Source of the DNA: Lacisediminihabitans changchengi
GTDB lineage: Bacteria; Actinomycetota; Actinomycetes; Actinomycetales; Microbacteriaceae
Reading direction: 5' to 3'
Length of the DNA: 64,000 nucleotides
Assembly (NCBI RefSeq): GCF_016634425.1
Contig: NZ_JAEPES010000006.1
Location: 1 to 64,000, forward strand
Position 1 is the first letter of the stretch, and each line of letters starts with the position of its first letter. Below, piece by piece: positions 61,707-64,000 of the stretch. A model generated the notes under the pieces. It saw only the letters and a program-made list of their open reading frames with translations. It was not told where the DNA came from and searched no databases. Made by a program: the position numbers and the translations under genes.

Positions 61707-62255
61707 TCAGTCGGGGCGATCCTGCGTATCTAGCCACCGGGTGAGCGACACGAGATCGTGGGCAATCTCATTCACCGTCCGGCTGTCGGTGTTCACGCGA
61801 TGAACGGCGGGGCCGGCCTCGGTCGCGAGTTGCCGGGCAGCAGCAGAGCTTCGCTGCACATGTTCGTCTAGTGCTGAACCGATTTCCCGCCGTGTGAGAC
61901 GGGATCGCGCCGTCTCGTCGCTCGCCACTAGCAAGACACCCACCCCGCGGACCTTGCCACCGAGTGCCGCGACCAGTGGTCTCATTTGAAGGACGCTGAC
62001 TGTGTTCGTGTAGATGAGCCGTCGGTACCCGGCGTTGCGGTAGTTCTTCCACATCGCTGCCAGATTCTGTTCGGCCAGGTCCACGCCCTCGCGCCACGGC
62101 TCCGGGTACGCCTGATCGAGGTTGTCGCCCTCGATCAGCGCATGATGGACCGTGTTGGAGGCGAGTAGATGCGACACCTCAGCCGCGACAGTCGACTTCC
62201 CCACCCCCGCTCTCCCGCCAATGAACAGCACATCAGTTGGCAGGTCAGCATCCAC
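61707..62255 (-). CDS. P-loop nucleotide/nucleoside kinase-like ATPase
   Basis: A 182-aa protein with Walker A FIGGRAGVGKSTVA (about 11-24), EGDNLDQAYP after the second strand, and SDETARSRLTRREIGSALDEH, which looks like a lid with arginines. The size and layout fit small-molecule kinases (gluconate or shikimate type). No substrate is evident. GTG start at 62253-62255. Confidence 0.75.
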   Translation of the reverse strand: MDADLPTDVLFIGGRAGVGKSTVAAEVSHLLASNTVHHALIEGDNLDQAYPEPWREGVDLAEQNLAAMWKNYRNAGYRRLIYTNTVSVLQMRPLVAALGGKVRGVGVLLVASDETARSRLTRREIGSALDEHVQRSSAAARQLATEAGPAVHRVNTDSRTVNEIAHDLVSLTRWLDTQDRPD

Positions 62256-62429
62256 ACCTCAAGCGTGACACACGCTTCGATCCGTTTACGCAACGCCATC
62301 CACCCGAACCGGTTCCACGACGCGGCCGCCCGCTGAGAGGTCGATCCGCGGGCGCGCTCGGAACGATGCAAGTTCTGCTTCCGCGTCGCATCAGCGCGAG
62401 CGTCTCGAGCAACGTCCGGAAACCGTTCC

Positions 62430-63139
62430 CTAAACGGCGTTTTCGAGGGCGGCCCTGAGGTCGACAGTTGGTGCTGCATATCGTTCCACTAAGCCCGCCC
62501 GCATTCCCGCGGCTCGTGCGCCAGCAATATCGTGGCTGGGGTGATCGCCGACGAACACAACTTCACCTGTGGCCCTACCGAGGCCGCGAGCGAGGGTTTC
62601 AAACGCTCGCACGTCGGGTTTCTGAAAGCCAGGGTTTCAAACGCTCGCACGTCGGGTTTCTGAAAGCCGATGTCTTCCGAGATGCAGACCACATGGAAGG
62701 CATCCGCAAGACCGATCGCTGCGAGTTTCTTCAACTGTTGCTCTCGCGTTCCGTTAGTAAGAACACCTACGGCGACACCACCATCTCGCAGCTTCTTTAT
62801 CAGCTCTACGGCGTCGGGGAAGGCACGCCACCCCGATTCGTAGTCAGCAAAATATTGGTCAAAGATGCCGTCGAGGTCCCGAGTCGCAGGAGGGACGCTC
62901 ACGCCGATTGCGGGAAGAAACGTTCGCATTCTGGCTTGCCGTTGCTCCGCGAAGCTCAGGCGTCCGGCTCGCCACTCTTCGTAAAAGCGGTCCTCGATAT
63001 CGATCCAAAGCTCAATCGCGTTGGGTTCGGGTGCCGCACCCAACTGCCTCGTCAGCGCAGCCACCGCATCAGTCGCTGCACCCCGATGATCGAACAGGGT
63101 GCCATCCAGGTCAAAACCGACCGCCGCATAGTCACCCAC
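62430..63139 (-). pseudogene. HAD hydrolase disrupted by a 38-bp tandem duplication
   Basis: The 5' part (GTG 63139) encodes a HAD phosphatase: GFDLDGTLFDH (motif I), VGVLTNGTREQQLKKL (motif II), and DIGFQKPDVRAFETL (motif III). A 38-bp direct duplication at 62593-62668 shifts the frame, giving a junk tail. The rest continues in the other frame as GEVVFVGDHPSHDIAGA (motif IV) to a stop at 62430. Removing one copy restores one protein of about 220 aa. Confidence 0.85.
62593..62668 (+). repeat. Exact 38-bp tandem duplication
   Basis: Two adjacent copies (62593-62630 and 62631-62668) appear identical. Each begins AGGGTTTCAAACGCTC and ends TCTGAAAGCC. Since 38 is not a multiple of three, it breaks the HAD gene it lies in. 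Perfect identity implies a recent event. Confidence 0.9.
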
Positions 63140-63231
63140 CTGGCCAATTTATCGCGGGCAGCTCTGATCGCCACAGCAGGTTCCTCTTTCGGCGGCCGCG
63201 GCTCCATTCAGCTCGAATCGACACATTCCGA

Positions 63232-63340
63232 TGTCTCATAACCGAAATGCCTCGTAACCCATGCGATGCAAAACGGCTCTGCCCGGAGATACGACACGGA
63301 GCGATCACAGAACGCTGCCACCAAGCAATCAACTCCACAC
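63232..63340 (+). repeat. Cassette repeat copy C (109 bp)
   Basis: The second complete copy. It starts with two direct motifs, TGTCTCATAACC (63232-63243) and TGCCTCGTAACC (63248-63259), has GGAGATACGACACGGAG in the middle, and ends in ATCAACTCCACAC. It closes the last block before the LysR gene. The 63140-63461 gap contains only this repeat. Confidence 0.78.
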
Positions 63341-63461
63341 CTCAGTGAGCCCGTTGCTGCCGATCTCGGCAATGTGTCAGCGAACGCGTGCCCGTAAAGG
63401 GTCTTATTGTGTGGCGCGGGTGTGGTTCGCGACCATGCTCCGGGCGAATGATCCCGGCCGT

Positions 63462-64000
63462 TTAGTCCCCCGCTGAAAGCTGCGGCAGTGGATCCGGGTA
63501 AGAATTCCGGAGTGTGGTTTCTGAATCCACCGACCGCCGTGAGTCGATGGTCTCGCGATACGTACGGGTCAACTCGGAGGCGACGTCGTGGAGATGTGAC
63601 TCGAGCGTTAGCACTGCGGCGGGCGCCGTGTTGCTGTCAACTCGAGCCGTGTAGAGACGTCTCACGAGCCCGTCACCGGCCAACGGCCGAGCGACCGCGC
63701 CGGGAGGGGGAGCCTGAAAAGAGAGGCTAGGCGCCAGTGCGATTCCTAGCCCCGCGGAGACCATATTTAGCACCGTGCGAAAGTCCTGACCTTCAAAGTC
63801 GACGGTACGCGATGCATCGTTCGTCGCACCTGAGGTCAGTCCACCGACGTCGGCGCTCGTGTTAATCCATTCGTGTGCTTCGACATCGAGCGGGTCGATG
63901 GCTGCCTTGTCTGCCAACGCGTGCCCCGCGGGGAGAACGACGATGATCGGGTCGTCCATCAAGCGCTGCTGTCTCACCCCTCGCGGTGCCGCGACCGGCG
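63462..64000 (-). CDS. LysR-family regulator, C-terminal part
   Basis: About 179 residues of the substrate-binding half of a LysR-type regulator; the N-terminal helix-turn-helix lies beyond the window and the frame is open at the right edge. PIIVVLPAGHALADKAAIDP and the later TVLNMVSAGLGIALAPSL are classic LysR effector-domain motifs. The true start cannot be seen; an in-window GTG at 63977 is not the start. Confidence 0.85.
   Translation of the reverse strand, partial: PVAAPRGVRQQRLMDDPIIVVLPAGHALADKAAIDPLDVEAHEWINTSADVGGLTSGATNDASRTVDFEGQDFRTVLNMVSAGLGIALAPSLSFQAPPPGAVARPLAGDGLVRRLYTARVDSNTAPAAVLTLESHLHDVASELTRTYRETIDSRRSVDSETTLRNSYPDPLPQLSAGD

Noticed and set aside
56309-63340. A classical integron
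   Set aside because: The recombinase is a small serine enzyme, not a tyrosine IntI, and the repeats do not look like folded attC sites.
1-64000. CRISPR array
   Set aside because: No run of short evenly spaced repeats with unique spacers was seen, and no Cas gene.

Overview
The window comes from a high-GC actinobacterium, most likely a member of the Microbacteriaceae. The evidence is frequent GTG starts, ATGA/GTGA gene overlaps, MsiK-style sugar ABC operons without their own ATPase, a Zur-controlled zinc-free L36, and a CsoR/CopZ/CopA copper module. An ice-binding protein, an LtrA protein, a photolyase and a tandem universal stress protein suit a cold, light-exposed habitat. I do not name a genus.

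Layout. 1-22.9 kb is ordinary chromosome: the end of an rRNA operon (5S), serS and a HAD phosphatase, tRNA-Ser(UGA), a carbohydrate ABC importer, an ice-binding surface protein, rpmJ with a Zur-like box, the copper export operon, and a GntR-led operon for an unknown N-glycoside (ADP-ribosylglycohydrolase, NCS1 permease, PfkB kinase). NhaA fused to a DsbA-like domain and an LCP protein follow.

22,995-37,523 is an integrative mobilizable element in the 3' end of tRNA-Ser(GCU). It is bounded by a 30-bp direct repeat and carries a tyrosine integrase, an excisionase-like protein, a MobF relaxase, a HipA-like kinase paired with a HIRAN protein, and a tight four-gene operon. That operon encodes two N6-adenine methyltransferase-type proteins, a GIY-YIG/SF2 helicase and a HEPN (ApeA-like) protein, and is a candidate composite anti-phage system. 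No type IV secretion genes are seen.

37.5-55.9 kb is chromosome again: an alanine dehydrogenase-like gene, a four-gene cluster (acyl-CoA dehydrogenase, PIG-L/methyltransferase fusion, GT2, GH15), tRNA-Arg(ACG) in a patch of decayed gene fragments, LtrA, a TasA-like protein with its SipW-type peptidase, psuG/psuK for pseudouridine breakdown, photolyase, and a MarR/LLM flavin oxidoreductase pair.

56.3-63.4 kb looks like a cassette region. A small serine recombinase lies next to one copy of a repeat. Further full or partial copies, two of them about 109 bp and ungapped, lie between successive one- or two-gene blocks: an AIPR abortive-infection protein, a GNAT enzyme with a nonsense codon, an ECF sigma factor with its putative anti-sigma partner, and a P-loop kinase with a HAD hydrolase broken by a 38-bp tandem duplication. 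This array is the strongest candidate for something undescribed. The window ends inside a LysR-type regulator.
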